DNA from: Thalassococcus sp. S3
Lineage (GTDB): Bacteria > Pseudomonadota > Alphaproteobacteria > Rhodobacterales > Rhodobacteraceae
Assembly (NCBI RefSeq): GCF_004216475.1
Contig: NZ_CP022303.1
Location: 1 to 64,000, forward strand
Reading direction: 5' to 3'
DNA length: 64,000 nucleotides
Positions 20,044 to 30,032 of the stretch are shown here, one piece after another; positions within the stretch are counted from its first letter, which is position 1; each line of letters opens with the position of its first letter. The position numbers and the translations under genes were made by a program. The notes beneath the pieces were generated by a model. It saw nothing but the letters and a program-made list of their open reading frames with translations, was not told the origin of the DNA and searched no databases.

Positions 20044-20516
20044 GCGGTAAGCCCGTTCAATCGAGCCGTCCAGGGCGCGGCGGACCAGCAGAAGGTGAGA
20101 TGCCGCACGCCGTCATCCGTGGCATCCGCGTCAAGCTTGAGATGCAGGGCGCCAGATGGTGCCATGTCGGCCATACGGTCCGGCCATTCCACCAGGCAAA
20201 TTGCTGTCTCGAACGCCCCGTTCAGGCCAAGTTCTTCGAGCTCATCCATCGAGGTGATCCGGTAGAGATCTGCATGCCACACCTCTCCCTTCGTCGTGTC
20301 GTAGGTCTGAACAAGTGTGAATGTCGGCGAGGGAACATCCTCTGGCATGTCGAGAAGGGATTGGATCATCGCCCGCGCAAAATGCGTTTTCCCCGCGCCG
20401 ATCTCACCTTCCAGAAGAATCGTGTCTCCGGGCGCGAGGTCTTTCGCAATCACGCGGGCAATCGCTGCCGTGTCGCTTTCGCTTTTGGAGGTTCGTTTAA
20501 GTTGCCTGCACTGCAT
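20040..20516 (-). CDS. tsaE: tRNA threonylcarbamoyladenosine biosynthesis ATPase TsaE
   Basis: TsaE is the ATPase that supports TsaB-TsaD in making t6A at position 37 of ANN-decoding tRNAs. The 158-residue protein has Walker A EGEIGAGKTHFARA (about 37-50), the family motif DVPSPTFTLVQTY, HADLYRI and VEWPDRM. The precise start is uncertain because the first 10-15 residues are variable in the family. Its partner tsaD is at 32709-33806 in this window. Confidence 0.93.
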   Translation of the reverse strand: MQCRQLKRTSKSESDTAAIARVIAKDLAPGDTILLEGEIGAGKTHFARAMIQSLLDMPEDVPSPTFTLVQTYDTTKGEVWHADLYRITSMDELEELGLNGAFETAICLVEWPDRMADMAPSGALHLKLDADATDDGVRHLTFCWSAAPWTARLNGLTA

Positions 20517-20557
20517 GCGCGCACAATGGCGGGCGCTTTGGGCTGCTGCAAGTCGGA

Positions 20558-22108
20558 TCAGGTGGCTGAATGCTCCAAAGTGATCCGCTCAAGTTCCGGC
20601 AGCACAGATCCGATTGGCCGTTTGAACACCACCATGGTCGCGCCTGATTGAACCGGATGAACCTGGCAAAGAATGGCGTCGCCGGATTTAAGCTCCATCG
20701 AGGCGGTCCAGTCAGATCGGTTTTCGCAACCCAGGATGTAATCCCGCAAGTCGCCCAATACCGGCGTAGGCGCGCAGGCGCTTTGCCAATGGCGGGTGGC
20801 ATCGACGATAGAGATATCGGCAAAGCTGCTGTCTGGATCGACCCCCCACATATCCCGGTAGGCCTGGTTGGTGAGCGTGACCACCCCGGTGCTGGAAAAG
20901 ACCACGATTGCATCGTCGAGACGATCAAGGATCGATTGGCTCAACTCCAGTTCGGATCGGAACCGCCGGGTCAGTGTGATCTCCGCCGTGATGTCTTCGA
21001 TGAGAAATGCAATGGCGCCATCTGGGTGGGGGCGACCCGTCACACGGTATGTAGATCCCGACGGAAGCGTCCACGTTTCAGAGTATCGTCCGTCGGAAGC
21101 GGCTGCCACAAGTTCCGCGATCTGATCGCGCCAGCTTCCATAATTCTTGGGCTCCGGCATCATGCGTGCATCGCGAAGCCGGTCGAAGAAGGACAAAAGG
21201 TTGGGCCGCGCGCTGAGAAAGTCAGCCGGTAGCGCGGTCAGGTCGATCAATGCCGGATTGAAGAGCGCCAATTGCCGGTTGCGGTCAAAGATGGCGAGGC
21301 CGATGGAGAGTTGAGCGAACGTTTTCGCCAGTGTCTGAACAAAGTTGCGCTGGGCGATCTCAGCATTGACGACGGCGTCGACATCCACGGCATAGAAGGT
21401 TCTGTGATGATCGGTTCGGGTGATAGAGACATCGTACCAGTAAAACTTTTCCCGGCCTGGCACGGTAATCGACGCCCGGACCTTGCTGCCCGTCGGACGG
21501 TCCTCAAGCGAGGTTTGGAACAAGCGTTTGTCGGGATCGGGTGTGGAATCGAAAACGGTTTTATAGAGTTTGGCATAGGCCGGGTTGTACCAACTCACCT
21601 TCCCTTCGTCGTCGATCTGCCATGCCGGGTAGGGCGTTCCCTGCGTGGCTGTGCGAAGGGTTGTGAGTTCGTGCCGCATCTGTGTGAGTGCGGTAAGATC
21701 CGAGGTATTGCCTTTGAGCTTGGCGTGCTGGTTGCGAATATGAACGCGGTAGATGCCATCCAGCCATTCAAGATGCGCTTCGCTTCGGTCCTGTCGATCC
21801 TTGGCTTCCAGGATCAGCGGAGACGACGCCTGCACGTGCTGTTGATCGGAGGGAAACGCGGCAAAGCGGCGAGACAACATGGCGGCCAACTCGGACCATT
21901 CAAGCGGCTCTTCCCGGTCTGGAAGCATCTTTTGCGCTGCGACGTTCGCCTCCAGCAGTTCCGCACCGTCGAAGAGGAACACGGGCTCACGTGCGATATC
22001 GGGCCAATTCCGCGTGTCCCGCGTCTGCGACGCGATGAGCCAGAGCACGGCCAAAGCCGCAGTGACGGCAGAGGCTAAAGAGATGATAATCAGTTCCGAA
22101 ACAATCAA
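20558..22108 (-). CDS. Membrane-anchored PAS domain protein without a kinase domain
   Basis: The 516-residue protein has one N-terminal hydrophobic segment (about 4-25). PAS-like domains follow, visible around 37-110, 155-235 (YPAWQIDDEGKVSWYNPAYAKLYK), 275-370 (IGLAIFDRNRQLALFNPALIDL) and 390-490 (DAIVVFSSTGVVTLTNQAYRDMWG). No H-box, HATPase, GGDEF or EAL motif follows the last PAS domain. It may sense a signal and act through a partner. It lies downstream of regB in the same direction and just upstream of tsaE, a conserved position in Rhodobacterales as far as I recall. Output unknown. Confidence 0.75.
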   Translation of the reverse strand: MIVSELIIISLASAVTAALAVLWLIASQTRDTRNWPDIAREPVFLFDGAELLEANVAAQKMLPDREEPLEWSELAAMLSRRFAAFPSDQQHVQASSPLILEAKDRQDRSEAHLEWLDGIYRVHIRNQHAKLKGNTSDLTALTQMRHELTTLRTATQGTPYPAWQIDDEGKVSWYNPAYAKLYKTVFDSTPDPDKRLFQTSLEDRPTGSKVRASITVPGREKFYWYDVSITRTDHHRTFYAVDVDAVVNAEIAQRNFVQTLAKTFAQLSIGLAIFDRNRQLALFNPALIDLTALPADFLSARPNLLSFFDRLRDARMMPEPKNYGSWRDQIAELVAAASDGRYSETWTLPSGSTYRVTGRPHPDGAIAFLIEDITAEITLTRRFRSELELSQSILDRLDDAIVVFSSTGVVTLTNQAYRDMWGVDPDSSFADISIVDATRHWQSACAPTPVLGDLRDYILGCENRSDWTASMELKSGDAILCQVHPVQSGATMVVFKRPIGSVLPELERITLEHSAT

Positions 22109-22199
22109 AGCCGCCCCCGGTCGAGAAACACATACAACGACAGGTTGAACGTCGTTTATAAAGGTTAATGATCGTTTAACGTGCCGGGGGTCGCGTGGG

Positions 22200-23597
22200 T
22201 CAGACCTTGATCGGTTGGTTCAGGCCCATGGGGACGATGTTCTGTTCGTGTTGGGCGTCGATTTTCGATCGGGGCCAAACCACTTCGACAATGGCGCCCC
22301 GCCGTTCGCGCTGGTTCGACAGCGTTTGATAGGGGTCCGATCCGTTCGCAAAGCTAAGCTCGGCCCCCGACCGTTCAAGCAAGGTCTTGGCGATAAAAAG
22401 GCCCAGCCCCATCCCCTCGTATTCCGGTCGCGCCCTGCGGTCGGTCTCCGTTTTCCGGCTACGCATGAACGGATCACCAATGCGCCCGATCAGTTGCGGC
22501 GGGTATCCGCGACCGTCGTCCAGAATGCGCACCGAGATTTCGCCCTCGGACCAGACGGATTCGATCCAGATATTCGAGCGTGCGAAATCGACGGCATTCT
22601 GAATGAGGTTGCGCAGACCATGGATGACCTCGGGTTTGCGAAGAATGGAGGGTTGCACAACGCTGCCGCCGTCCGTCGGGCCTTCCTCGAAATGGATCGT
22701 CTTGCCCCGCTGCATATGAGGTTCGGCAGCTTCCTGAACGACCGCACTTAACGGAGCCTGGCGCAAATGCAGGTCGTCTTTGCCCGCGCGGCCCATGTCG
22801 CGCAGGATATCGCGGCAGCGATCGGCCTGTTCGCGGATCAAGGCCGCATCGTCCCGCAGGTCGGGCCGGTCTCCAAGCTCTTCCATCAGCTCGGCGCTGG
22901 TGAGTTTAATTGTCGCAAGCGGCGTTCCCATTTCATGCGCGGCCGCAGCCACGACGCCCCCCAGATCCGTAAGCTTTTGCTCACGGGCCAGCGCCATCTG
23001 CGTCGCCGCAAGCGCGTCGGCCATCGAATGCATTTCGGAAGAAACGCGACGCGAATAGGCGCCCATGAAGATGGTGGCGATGATGATCGCCGCCCAGTTG
23101 CCGAAGATGAACACGTCAGGCAGCCGCAGGATAAATCCCTGTTCGGTCCGCAGCGGCAAATGAAATTCGGCCAGCAGCGTGACGAGGATGATGGCCGCGC
23201 CGCCGATAATTGTCGTTGATCTCAACGTCATAACGGTCGCCGACACGGTCACGGGACCAAGCAGCAGAAGGGCAAAGGGGTTGTTCAGACCGCCGGTGAG
23301 ATAAAGCAGAAAAGCCAGTTGCAGGAGATCGAAGAGAACCATCAGGAAGTTCTCCATCTCCGAAAGACGCTTGTTTTCCGGGAAGACGAAGATCGCGATC
23401 AGATTGCCGATCACCGATACGCCCACGGCGAGATAGCAGAGACCAAGTTCCAACTGCAGATGATACATGCGCTGGGCCACGGTTATTGCCGCCAATTGCC
23501 CCGCAATGGCGACCCAGCGCAGCAGGATCAATGTCCGAAGACGGATCCAGTTGCTGCGATCACGATCCGACAAAAAGCCGATATTGGAATCGGTCAT
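22200..23597 (-). CDS. regB: RegB/PrrB redox sensor histidine kinase
   Basis: RegB is the membrane kinase of the global redox system that controls photosynthesis, respiration, carbon and nitrogen genes in Rhodobacterales. The 465-residue protein has about six membrane segments (25-180), the quinone-linked heptapeptide GGLNNPF (102-108), the phosphorylated His in AAAHEMGTPLATIKL (H221), the redox-sensing Cys in QADRCRDILRDMGRAGKDDLH (C261), and HATPase boxes NAVDFA, DDGRGYP and GMGLGLFIAKTLL. Start at 23597 (MTDSNIGFL) is preferred because the 21 upstream codons lack family similarity. Divergent from senC-regA. Confidence 0.96.
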   Translation of the reverse strand: MTDSNIGFLSDRDRSNWIRLRTLILLRWVAIAGQLAAITVAQRMYHLQLELGLCYLAVGVSVIGNLIAIFVFPENKRLSEMENFLMVLFDLLQLAFLLYLTGGLNNPFALLLLGPVTVSATVMTLRSTTIIGGAAIILVTLLAEFHLPLRTEQGFILRLPDVFIFGNWAAIIIATIFMGAYSRRVSSEMHSMADALAATQMALAREQKLTDLGGVVAAAAHEMGTPLATIKLTSAELMEELGDRPDLRDDAALIREQADRCRDILRDMGRAGKDDLHLRQAPLSAVVQEAAEPHMQRGKTIHFEEGPTDGGSVVQPSILRKPEVIHGLRNLIQNAVDFARSNIWIESVWSEGEISVRILDDGRGYPPQLIGRIGDPFMRSRKTETDRRARPEYEGMGLGLFIAKTLLERSGAELSFANGSDPYQTLSNQRERRGAIVEVVWPRSKIDAQHEQNIVPMGLNQPIKV

Positions 23598-23691
23598 ATG
23601 CTTCCTAAGTGTCTTGTGGCGGCTGAATAACTTGATACGTGTCCAGCCGAGCCCAATCAACTGTCAAGCCGTCAGGGAGCCTCGTGAGACT

Positions 23692-24312
23692 ATGATCCGA
23701 ATCTACGCCATCGCTGCTGTTGCCGTCCTTGTCGCCGCGTTGGCGGGCACCTGGGCCTATACTTTGATGACAGCACCTGACGATCAGTTTGCAAGCTGCC
23801 GCGCAGGCCAGATTGCCGGAGGAACCGACGCCATTGGCGGGCCGTTCGAGCTGGTGAATGCAGAAGGGGAGACGGTGACCGATGCGGACGTTATCACAGA
23901 GCCTTCTCTGATATATTTCGGCTACACCTTCTGCCCGGACGTCTGCCCCTTCGACGTGGCACGCAATGCCGATGCGGTCGATCTGCTGGAAGAGAAGGGG
24001 CACATGGTGACGCCTGTCTTTATTTCCGTGGATCCTCAACGCGATACGCCTGAAGTCGTGGGTGACTTTGCCTTTAACCTGCATGAGCGGATGATCGGTC
24101 TGACCGGCAGCCCCGATCAGGTGGACGCGGCCAGCAAGGCCTACAAGACCTATTACAAGGCGCACCCGGCAGAGGATGAGTTCTACCTCGTTGATCATTC
24201 GACCTTTAGCTATCTGGTCCTACCTCAGCATGGCTTTGTAGAGTTTTTCCGGCGGGATATCCCCGCAGAGCAAATGGCAGACCGTATCGGATGTTTTGTT
24301 GCAAACGCTTGA
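23692..24312 (+). CDS. senC: SenC/PrrC, SCO1-family copper chaperone
   Basis: SenC/PrrC is a membrane-tethered periplasmic SCO1 protein needed for copper delivery to cytochrome oxidase, and it lies inside the reg locus of Rhodobacter. The 206-residue protein has an N-terminal membrane anchor (about 4-26), the copper-binding FGYTFCPDVCPFD (C81 and C85) and the ligand His in VDHSTF (H169). The ATG at 23692 gives this layout; longer in-frame starts run into the regB leader. Transcribed divergently from regB and followed by regA after 85 bases. Confidence 0.95.
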   Translation: MIRIYAIAAVAVLVAALAGTWAYTLMTAPDDQFASCRAGQIAGGTDAIGGPFELVNAEGETVTDADVITEPSLIYFGYTFCPDVCPFDVARNADAVDLLEEKGHMVTPVFISVDPQRDTPEVVGDFAFNLHERMIGLTGSPDQVDAASKAYKTYYKAHPAEDEFYLVDHSTFSYLVLPQHGFVEFFRRDIPAEQMADRIGCFVANA

Positions 24313-24397
24313 CCGAACGCGAGAAAATTGACGTTTGACGCTGCTCTGGTCATACTCTGCTGAAACATAACACGGTAAATACCGCGGAGGGGACATA

Positions 24398-24952
24398 ATG
24401 GCCGAGCCAGCCATGAACGACATCGGACCGGACAAATCACTTCTTCTTGTGGATGATGACGAGCCGTTTCTGCGGCGTCTCGCCAAGGCAATGGAAAAGC
24501 GCGGCTTCGAGATTGAAATGGCAGGGTCTGTCGCCGCAGGACGCGCGATCGCCACCGCCCGCCCTCCGGCATATGCGGTTGTCGACCTTCGGCTGGAAGA
24601 CGGCAACGGGCTCGATGTGGTGGAGGTTTTGCGTGACAAACGCCCGGACAGCCGTGTCGTTGTCTTGACGGGATACGGCGCGATCGCCACGGCCGTCGCC
24701 GCGGTCAAAATCGGCGCGACCGACTATCTTTCAAAGCCGGCGGATGCGACCGACATCACGAATGCCCTGCTCGCCCGCACCGATGAATTGCCGCCCCCGC
24801 CGGAAAATCCGATGAGCGCGGACCGCGTGCGGTGGGAACATATTCAGCGCGTTTATGAGTTGTGCGACCGGAACGTGTCCGAAACTGCGCGGCGGCTCAA
24901 CATGCATCGGCGCACATTGCAACGGATCCTGGCCAAGCGCAGCCCGCGCTAG
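24398..24952 (+). CDS. regA: RegA/PrrA redox response regulator
   Basis: RegA is the DNA-binding partner of RegB. The 184-residue protein has a receiver domain with the phospho-acceptor D63 in VVDLRLEDGNG, acidic pocket LLVDDDEPF, the Thr/Lys residues (LTGYG, LSKPADATD), the proline linker PPPPENP characteristic of this family (about 130-136) and a Fis-type helix-turn-helix NVSETARRLNMHRRTLQRIL (about 158-177). A strong Shine-Dalgarno (GGAGGGG) precedes the ATG. Its stop overlaps the convergent GNAT gene by four bases. Confidence 0.97.
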   Translation: MAEPAMNDIGPDKSLLLVDDDEPFLRRLAKAMEKRGFEIEMAGSVAAGRAIATARPPAYAVVDLRLEDGNGLDVVEVLRDKRPDSRVVVLTGYGAIATAVAAVKIGATDYLSKPADATDITNALLARTDELPPPPENPMSADRVRWEHIQRVYELCDRNVSETARRLNMHRRTLQRILAKRSPR

Positions 24953-25434
24953 ATGTCGTAACGCTTGCTGACGCGGTCCACGACAAGGCCGCTGTCGAGC
25001 GTCACATTCTCCTCGAAATGCCAGTCGCGAAATCCGCGGCTTTGGTAATAGGTCAGGCCGCCTGTGTTATCCGCACGGATCGTGGCGTTGATCCAGATGT
25101 ATCCGAGATCCTTGGCCGCCTGCGAGGAGGCTGCAAACAGCTTCGAACCGATGCCAAGCCCGGTGCGACCAATCTGAACGAAGGTCGCAATATCACAGGC
25201 CTCGGGCGGTAATTTGGGATGCGGTGCGATCCACTGAAAACCGACAACGTCTTCCTGGTCGTCCAGCGCGACGGTCCAGGCCGAACGATCCGGCTGCTCG
25301 GCCATCATGTTCGCAATGTCGTCTCCGCTGACGGTCTTGGTCAGGGCCGTTGTCCCGCCTTTTTCAATAATCGCGTTCAGCAGCCGGGCCATGGGGGCTG
25401 CATCAAGCGAAATGGCGCGCCGGACCTGGATCAT
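24949..25434 (-). CDS. GNAT family N-acetyltransferase
   Basis: A 161-residue GNAT-fold protein: VRRAISLDAAPMARLLNAIIEKGG at the N-terminus, central VVGFQWIAPHP, acetyl-CoA loop FVQIGRTGLGIGSKLFAASSQAAKDLG (Q/R-x-x-G-x-G/A), and the usual YYQSRGFRDW near the C-terminus. Acceptor substrate unknown. The ATG at 25434 overlaps the end of the upstream HD gene by four bases, which favours it over a much longer frame with no family similarity. Confidence 0.83.
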   Translation of the reverse strand: MIQVRRAISLDAAPMARLLNAIIEKGGTTALTKTVSGDDIANMMAEQPDRSAWTVALDDQEDVVGFQWIAPHPKLPPEACDIATFVQIGRTGLGIGSKLFAASSQAAKDLGYIWINATIRADNTGGLTYYQSRGFRDWHFEENVTLDSGLVVDRVSKRYDI

Positions 25435-26030
25435 GACAAAGCCTCCATCAATTCCGTGTGCCTTTCGGTGAAGGCTTTGCGTGTCTCTGTGGGGGGGCGT
25501 AACATGATGACCAGCCCATCCGTCATCCCCGGATCCGGCCTGCCGAAGAATTTGCTGGCTTCCGTCTCGGTGAAGCCAGCGATTTGGGTGGCTTCCATCC
25601 AGGCGCTGATCCTGTCGGCCTTCTTGATCTTGCGTTTGACGCGCACCGGAATGGTGGCCGGCAATCCAAAGCGGATGTGGATTGCTGCCGTCAACCGTTC
25701 GTCCAGGGCGCCATAGCCGGGTCCGACAGCGGCCTTCACAGGCGAGATCATGTCGCCGATGACATATTCCGGCGCGTCGTGAAGCAAAGCAGCCAGACGC
25801 CACTTCTGATCGATCCCCGGCTCAAGACGGCCCAAAAGCGTTTCGACCAGCAACGAGTGTTCGGCCACGGTATAGGCGAAGTCACCGGCTGTCTGGCCGT
25901 TCCAGCGCGCAACGAATGCAAGACCGTGGGCGATATCCTCGATCTCGATATCCACGGGCGTCGGGTCGAGCAGGTCAAGCCTGCGGCCTGACAACATGCG
26001 TTGCCAGGCACGAGGTGGTGATTTGGGCAT
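25431..26030 (-). CDS. HD domain phosphohydrolase, YfbR-like
   Basis: A 199-residue HD-domain protein. The metal-binding pattern is visible as AEHS (about 56-59), LLHDAPEYVIGDM (about 82-94) and a later Asp in KKADRISAWMEA. This fits the YfbR/HDDC2 group of 5'-deoxyribonucleotidases, but the exact substrate is not evident. It lies 73 bases downstream of adhP and overlaps the GNAT gene. Confidence 0.8.
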   Translation of the reverse strand: MPKSPPRAWQRMLSGRRLDLLDPTPVDIEIEDIAHGLAFVARWNGQTAGDFAYTVAEHSLLVETLLGRLEPGIDQKWRLAALLHDAPEYVIGDMISPVKAAVGPGYGALDERLTAAIHIRFGLPATIPVRVKRKIKKADRISAWMEATQIAGFTETEASKFFGRPDPGMTDGLVIMLRPPTETRKAFTERHTELMEALS

Positions 26031-26103
26031 TCTGTCGTTCGCCTTGATCGTCAGATCTTTGGCATAGGACGACGGGATGCGAAGGTAAACAGAAACGGTG
26101 CGG

Positions 26104-27132
26104 TCAGATCTCCATCACGATTCGGCCGTCGATCTCCCCCGCCCGCATCTTGTCGAAAATCGCGTTGATGTTTTCCAGCTTGCCCCAGGCAAAGTGCGAC
26201 GCCACCGATCCCTCGGCCGCAAAGCTGAGCGATTCTGCCAGATCGTTGCGTGTTCCCACGATGGAGCCGCGCACGGTAATGCCCTTGAGCACGATCTCAA
26301 AGATCGGCAGGGGAAAGTCACCGGGCGGCAGACCGACAAGTGACAATGTGCCGCCGCGCCGCATCATCCCGACCGCCTGTCCGAAGGCCGCGTTTGAAAC
26401 CGCCGCCACCACGGCGCCGTGCACGCCGCCGATCTGGCTTTGCAATTCGGCGACCGGATCCTGATCCACGGCGTTGAACGTCAGGTCAGCGCCCAGATCC
26501 TTGGCAAGCTTCAGTTTGTCATCCTTGATGTCGACAGCCGCGACATGCAGGCCCATTGCCTTGGCATATTGCACCGCAAGATGGCCCAGCCCGCCAATGC
26601 CGGAGATGGCGACCCAATCGCCCGGCTTGGTCTCTGTCTCCTTGAGCGCCTTATACACCGTCACACCCGCGCAGAGGATCGGCGCCGCCGGTCCGTATTC
26701 GAGGCCGTCCGGCAAGCGACCCACATAGTTCGCATCGGCCCGTACATATTCGGCATAGCCGCCATCCACGCTATAGCCAGTATTTTGCTGACTTTCACAA
26801 AGTGTTTCCCAACCCCCGACACAATGAGGGCAGCGCCCGCATGCGGTGTGCAACCATGGGGCGCCGACGCGATCCCCCTCTTTCAGGTGCGTGACCCCGT
26901 CACCGACGGCTGCGACCTCACCGACACCTTCGTGTCCCGGAATGAACGGGGCGGTGGGTTTCACCGGCCAATCACCGTCTACCGCATGCAAATCCGTATG
27001 ACACACGCCCGAGGCGCGCACGCGGATCAGGATTTGACCGGCCCCAACCTCGGGGACGGGAACTTCGCGTATATCCAGGGGTTGGCCGAGGGATGGCGCA
27101 ACGGCGGCCTTCATCGTCTTGGGAAGCGACAT
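26104..27132 (-). CDS. adhP: Zinc-dependent alcohol dehydrogenase AdhP
   Basis: A 342-residue medium-chain zinc alcohol dehydrogenase interconverting primary alcohols and aldehydes with NAD. Catalytic-zinc residues lie in [13 protein letters not shown] and GHEGVGEV, structural-zinc cysteines in [16 protein letters not shown], and the cofactor loop in [15 protein letters not shown]. Close to the propanol-preferring AdhP group. Start at 27132 ([11 protein letters not shown]) chosen because the 45 upstream codons are unlike the family and overlap the promoter region shared with the divergent secreted-protein gene. Confidence 0.92.
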   Translation of the reverse strand: MSLPKTMKAAVAPSLGQPLDIREVPVPEVGAGQILIRVRASGVCHTDLHAVDGDWPVKPTAPFIPGHEGVGEVAAVGDGVTHLKEGDRVGAPWLHTACGRCPHCVGGWETLCESQQNTGYSVDGGYAEYVRADANYVGRLPDGLEYGPAAPILCAGVTVYKALKETETKPGDWVAISGIGGLGHLAVQYAKAMGLHVAAVDIKDDKLKLAKDLGADLTFNAVDQDPVAELQSQIGGVHGAVVAAVSNAAFGQAVGMMRRGGTLSLVGLPPGDFPLPIFEIVLKGITVRGSIVGTRNDLAESLSFAAEGSVASHFAWGKLENINAIFDKMRAGEIDGRIVMEI

Positions 27133-27279
27133 GAGATTCCTCCGATTTTTGCTGACGTGAACAGAATGCACGTCACCGACGATCTGTCGCTGCAACCTTG
27201 GCCATGCATCCCGCTTTTTCCGATCGGGTCGGAACCCATCCGGGTCGTCCCGTGTTTTTGAAAGCAAAGGAGATCAAAA

Positions 27280-27606
27280 ATGCAAATGACGAAACATATC
27301 TTCCCCGCGACGTTTGCAGCGGCATTGGCCTTTCCCGCATTGGCCACAGCGGATGATGAGGCTTCGGTTTGTATGCCAGTTGGCGAAATGCAGGCCACAT
27401 TGATCGAATGGTACAGCGAAGCGCCACGCGCGACGCTGCAAAAAACCGCAATCACCGAAACGCAGCTTTGGGTGTCGGTTCACACCGGCACGTGGACAAA
27501 GCTGGAAGTCTATCGCGACGGCATCGCTTGTGTGATTGATCAAGGCGCGGACTTTCGTGCGGAATTTGATCAATTCGCCAACTCAGAGGCTCTTCCCGTC
27601 GGCTGA
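27280..27606 (+). CDS. Small secreted protein of unknown function
   Basis: The 108-residue product has a signal peptide (about 1-24, cleavage near ALATA-DDE), two cysteines in the mature part (about 31 and 84, possibly a disulfide), and no domain I recognise. A good Shine-Dalgarno (AAAGGAG) lies eight bases before the ATG. Divergent from adhP and 69 bases upstream of ahcY. Probably periplasmic. Function unknown. Confidence 0.72.
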   Translation: MQMTKHIFPATFAAALAFPALATADDEASVCMPVGEMQATLIEWYSEAPRATLQKTAITETQLWVSVHTGTWTKLEVYRDGIACVIDQGADFRAEFDQFANSEALPVG

Positions 27607-27675
27607 TCCAACATTGAGCCCGGCATCCGAACCTGATAGGCGCAAGCGCGAAACATCAGTGCGAAAGGTGCTCAG

Positions 27676-29064
27676 GTGGCTAAAGACTACATTGTGAAGG
27701 ACATCAACCTTGCGGAGTTCGGTCGCAAAGAGTTGGACATCGCAGAAACCGAGATGCCGGGCCTGATGGCCTTGCGGGAAGAGTATGGTGAGAGCAAGCC
27801 GCTGACCGGCGCACGGATTGTCGGGTCGCTTCACATGACCATTCAGACCGCCGTTCTGATTGAGACACTGGCCGCGCTGGGTGCGGAGGTGCGCTGGGCC
27901 TCTTGCAACATCTTTTCGACGCAGGACCACGCCGCAGCAACAATCGCGGCGGCGGGCATTCCGGTTTTTGCGATCAAGGGTCAGACCCTGGAAGAGCACT
28001 GGGATTATCTGGACAAGTCGTTCCTCTTCGACGAAGGCCCGAACATGATCTTGGATGATGGCGGTGATGCGACGCTCTACATTCTATTGGGCGCACGAGC
28101 CGAGGCCGGTGAAGAGATCATCCCCGTGCCGACCTCGGAAGAAGAAGAGGTGATCAAGGCGCAGATCAAGAAACGTATGGAAGCAAGTCCGGGCTGGTTC
28201 ACCAAGATGCGCGACCAGATCCAGGGTGTGTCCGAGGAAACCACCACCGGCGTCAACCGCCTGTATCAGCTGGTCAAGGACGGCCATCTACCCTTCCCCG
28301 CGATCAACGTGAATGACAGCGTGACCAAGTCGAAGTTCGACAACAAATACGGCTGCAAGGAAAGCCTTGTGGACGGCATTCGCCGTGCCACCGATACTAT
28401 GATGGCCGGCAAGGTCGCTGTTGTCTGCGGCTATGGCGACGTCGGCAAAGGCTCCGCCGCCTCGCTGCGTGGCGCGGGCGCGCGCGTAAAAGTCACCGAG
28501 GTCGACCCGATCTGCGCATTGCAGGCCGCGATGGACGGGTACGAGGTTGTGCTGCTGGAGGATGAGGTCGCCAGCGCGGATATCTTCATCACCACGACCG
28601 GCAACAAGGACGTCATCCGCATCGAGCATATGCGCGAGATGAAGGACATGGCCATCGTTGGCAATATCGGCCACTTCGACAATGAGATTCAGGTCGCGGC
28701 CCTGAAAAACCACAAATGGACCAACATCAAGGAACAGGTGGATATGATCGAGATGCCTTCGGGCAGTCGTATCATTCTGCTGTCCGAAGGACGCTTGTTG
28801 AACCTGGGCAACGCAACCGGTCATCCTTCCTTTGTGATGTCGGCCTCCTTCACCAACCAGGTGCTGGCCCAGATCGAGCTTTGGACGAAGGGCGACGAAT
28901 ACAAGAACGACGTCTACATCCTGCCCAAACACCTTGATGAGAAGGTGGCGCGCCTGCATCTGAAACGGATCGGCGTGAAACTGACAGAGCTGAATTCAGA
29001 CCAAGCGTCTTATATCGGCGTGACGCCGGAAGGCCCCTTCAAGCCTGAACACTACCGGTACTGA
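27676..29064 (+). CDS. ahcY: S-adenosylhomocysteine hydrolase
   Basis: AhcY splits S-adenosylhomocysteine into adenosine and homocysteine, clearing product inhibition of methyltransferases. The 462-residue protein starts with GTG (preceded by GAAAGG) and has [13 protein letters not shown], the proteobacterial insertion near 150-190, [20 protein letters not shown]-binding [17 protein letters not shown] and the C-terminal [12 protein letters not shown] that reaches into the neighbouring subunit. In Rhodobacter ahcY also lies close to the reg locus. I looked for an SAH-type riboswitch in the 69-base leader and found none convincing. Confidence 0.97.
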   Translation: MAKDYIVKDINLAEFGRKELDIAETEMPGLMALREEYGESKPLTGARIVGSLHMTIQTAVLIETLAALGAEVRWASCNIFSTQDHAAATIAAAGIPVFAIKGQTLEEHWDYLDKSFLFDEGPNMILDDGGDATLYILLGARAEAGEEIIPVPTSEEEEVIKAQIKKRMEASPGWFTKMRDQIQGVSEETTTGVNRLYQLVKDGHLPFPAINVNDSVTKSKFDNKYGCKESLVDGIRRATDTMMAGKVAVVCGYGDVGKGSAASLRGAGARVKVTEVDPICALQAAMDGYEVVLLEDEVASADIFITTTGNKDVIRIEHMREMKDMAIVGNIGHFDNEIQVAALKNHKWTNIKEQVDMIEMPSGSRIILLSEGRLLNLGNATGHPSFVMSASFTNQVLAQIELWTKGDEYKNDVYILPKHLDEKVARLHLKRIGVKLTELNSDQASYIGVTPEGPFKPEHYRY

Positions 29065-29067
29065 GCC

Positions 29068-29086
29068 CGGCGCCCTAGCGGCGCCG
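29068..29086. terminator. Hairpin between convergent ahcY and GNAT genes
   Basis: A seven-base-pair GC stem (CGGCGCC / GGCGCCG) with a five-base loop sits four bases after the ahcY stop and overlaps the last codons of the convergent GNAT gene. There is no T-run, so it is a weak or Rho-assisted terminator at best. Confidence 0.35.
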
Positions 29087-29797
29087 TTGCATCACAATCC
29101 AGGCCGGGTCCTTCGGGTCCGGCCCTTTTTCTTGGTAGCCGGCCTTGCGCAGAACCGCCCGTGAGGCGTGGTTATCGCTCATGACCCGCGCAAAGATCGA
29201 CGTCAGGCTGGGATGATCGACAAAACTGCGTTGGGTGAATTGGGATACCATCATCGAACCGATGCCTTGACCCCAAAAGGCATGACCGAGCCAATAGCTG
29301 ATTTCAGCATCGCCCAGCGCATCGTCCGTGCCGTCGAATTGCAGGCGAACCTGCCCAACGATGCGGTCCTGGTGCAAAACGGCGCGCACCTCGTGATGGT
29401 TGCTTGAAATGGACAGGTCCAGCAATGCCTCCGCCGCGTCGCGGGTCAGCGGCGCCGGATAAGGTTGGGGCATGTGGGTCCAGACCTTGGGATCGTCCAA
29501 AAGGTCGTGAAACACATCGAGATCACTGGATTGCCAAGGTCGCAACGTGAGGGTTTCAGACGTCTCTACCGGCTCTGGCTGAAGGTCTGTGGCATCCGGT
29601 GAAATGTCATCGATGCATGACAAAGGCACCCACCCGATCTGCAAAGGATCATAGGCAAGCGGCACACCTTCATTTCGGCAAAACACCACCTGGTCTGTGG
29701 TCAGTGGACCTGCGGATCTGGCCCGCTTCAGGTCGATCTTGGTGCCACATGGCATTGGGAGCACGTCCAAGGACGTGTCCATCATCACTCGTTCCAT
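29075..29797 (-). CDS. GNAT acetyltransferase (RimJ/RimL type)
   Basis: About 240 residues. The C-terminal two-thirds is a GNAT domain of the RimJ/RimL group: LTLRPWQSSDLDVFHDLLDDPKVWTHMPQPYP, ISYWLGHAFWGQGIGSMMVSQF (acetyl-CoA loop) and NHASRAVLRKAGYQEKG. The N-terminal 75 residues (KRARSAGPLTTDQVVFCRNEGVPL...) are a separate small segment I do not recognise. The start is uncertain: ATG 29797 follows GGGAA, while ATG 29839 would add 14 residues. Substrate unknown. Confidence 0.78.
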   Translation of the reverse strand: MERVMMDTSLDVLPMPCGTKIDLKRARSAGPLTTDQVVFCRNEGVPLAYDPLQIGWVPLSCIDDISPDATDLQPEPVETSETLTLRPWQSSDLDVFHDLLDDPKVWTHMPQPYPAPLTRDAAEALLDLSISSNHHEVRAVLHQDRIVGQVRLQFDGTDDALGDAEISYWLGHAFWGQGIGSMMVSQFTQRSFVDHPSLTSIFARVMSDNHASRAVLRKAGYQEKGPDPKDPAWIVMQRRR

Positions 29798-30032
29798 ACT
29801 ACCATTCCCTGTTTTTATGAGCGCTTTCCCCATGCGCACCGCTCACATGGGCGCAGATAGAGATAATGCAAGAGAAATGCATGTTAATTCTGAAAGGTTT
29901 GGCCAGTTTTTTGCCGAGCGCATCGACAGCCCGCCGCTCAATACAAAGATTATCCTTTGTATTGGCACAATTAGCGTCTACCGTCTGCGCCGTTATCACC
30001 AGAAATCAAACCAGAACAGGTGGGAGGAAAAG

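Noticed and set aside
27607..27675. Possible SAH or SAM/SAH riboswitch before ahcY
   Set aside because: The 69-base leader contains a small GCGCAAGCGC-type hairpin but none of the conserved riboswitch core that I can recall.
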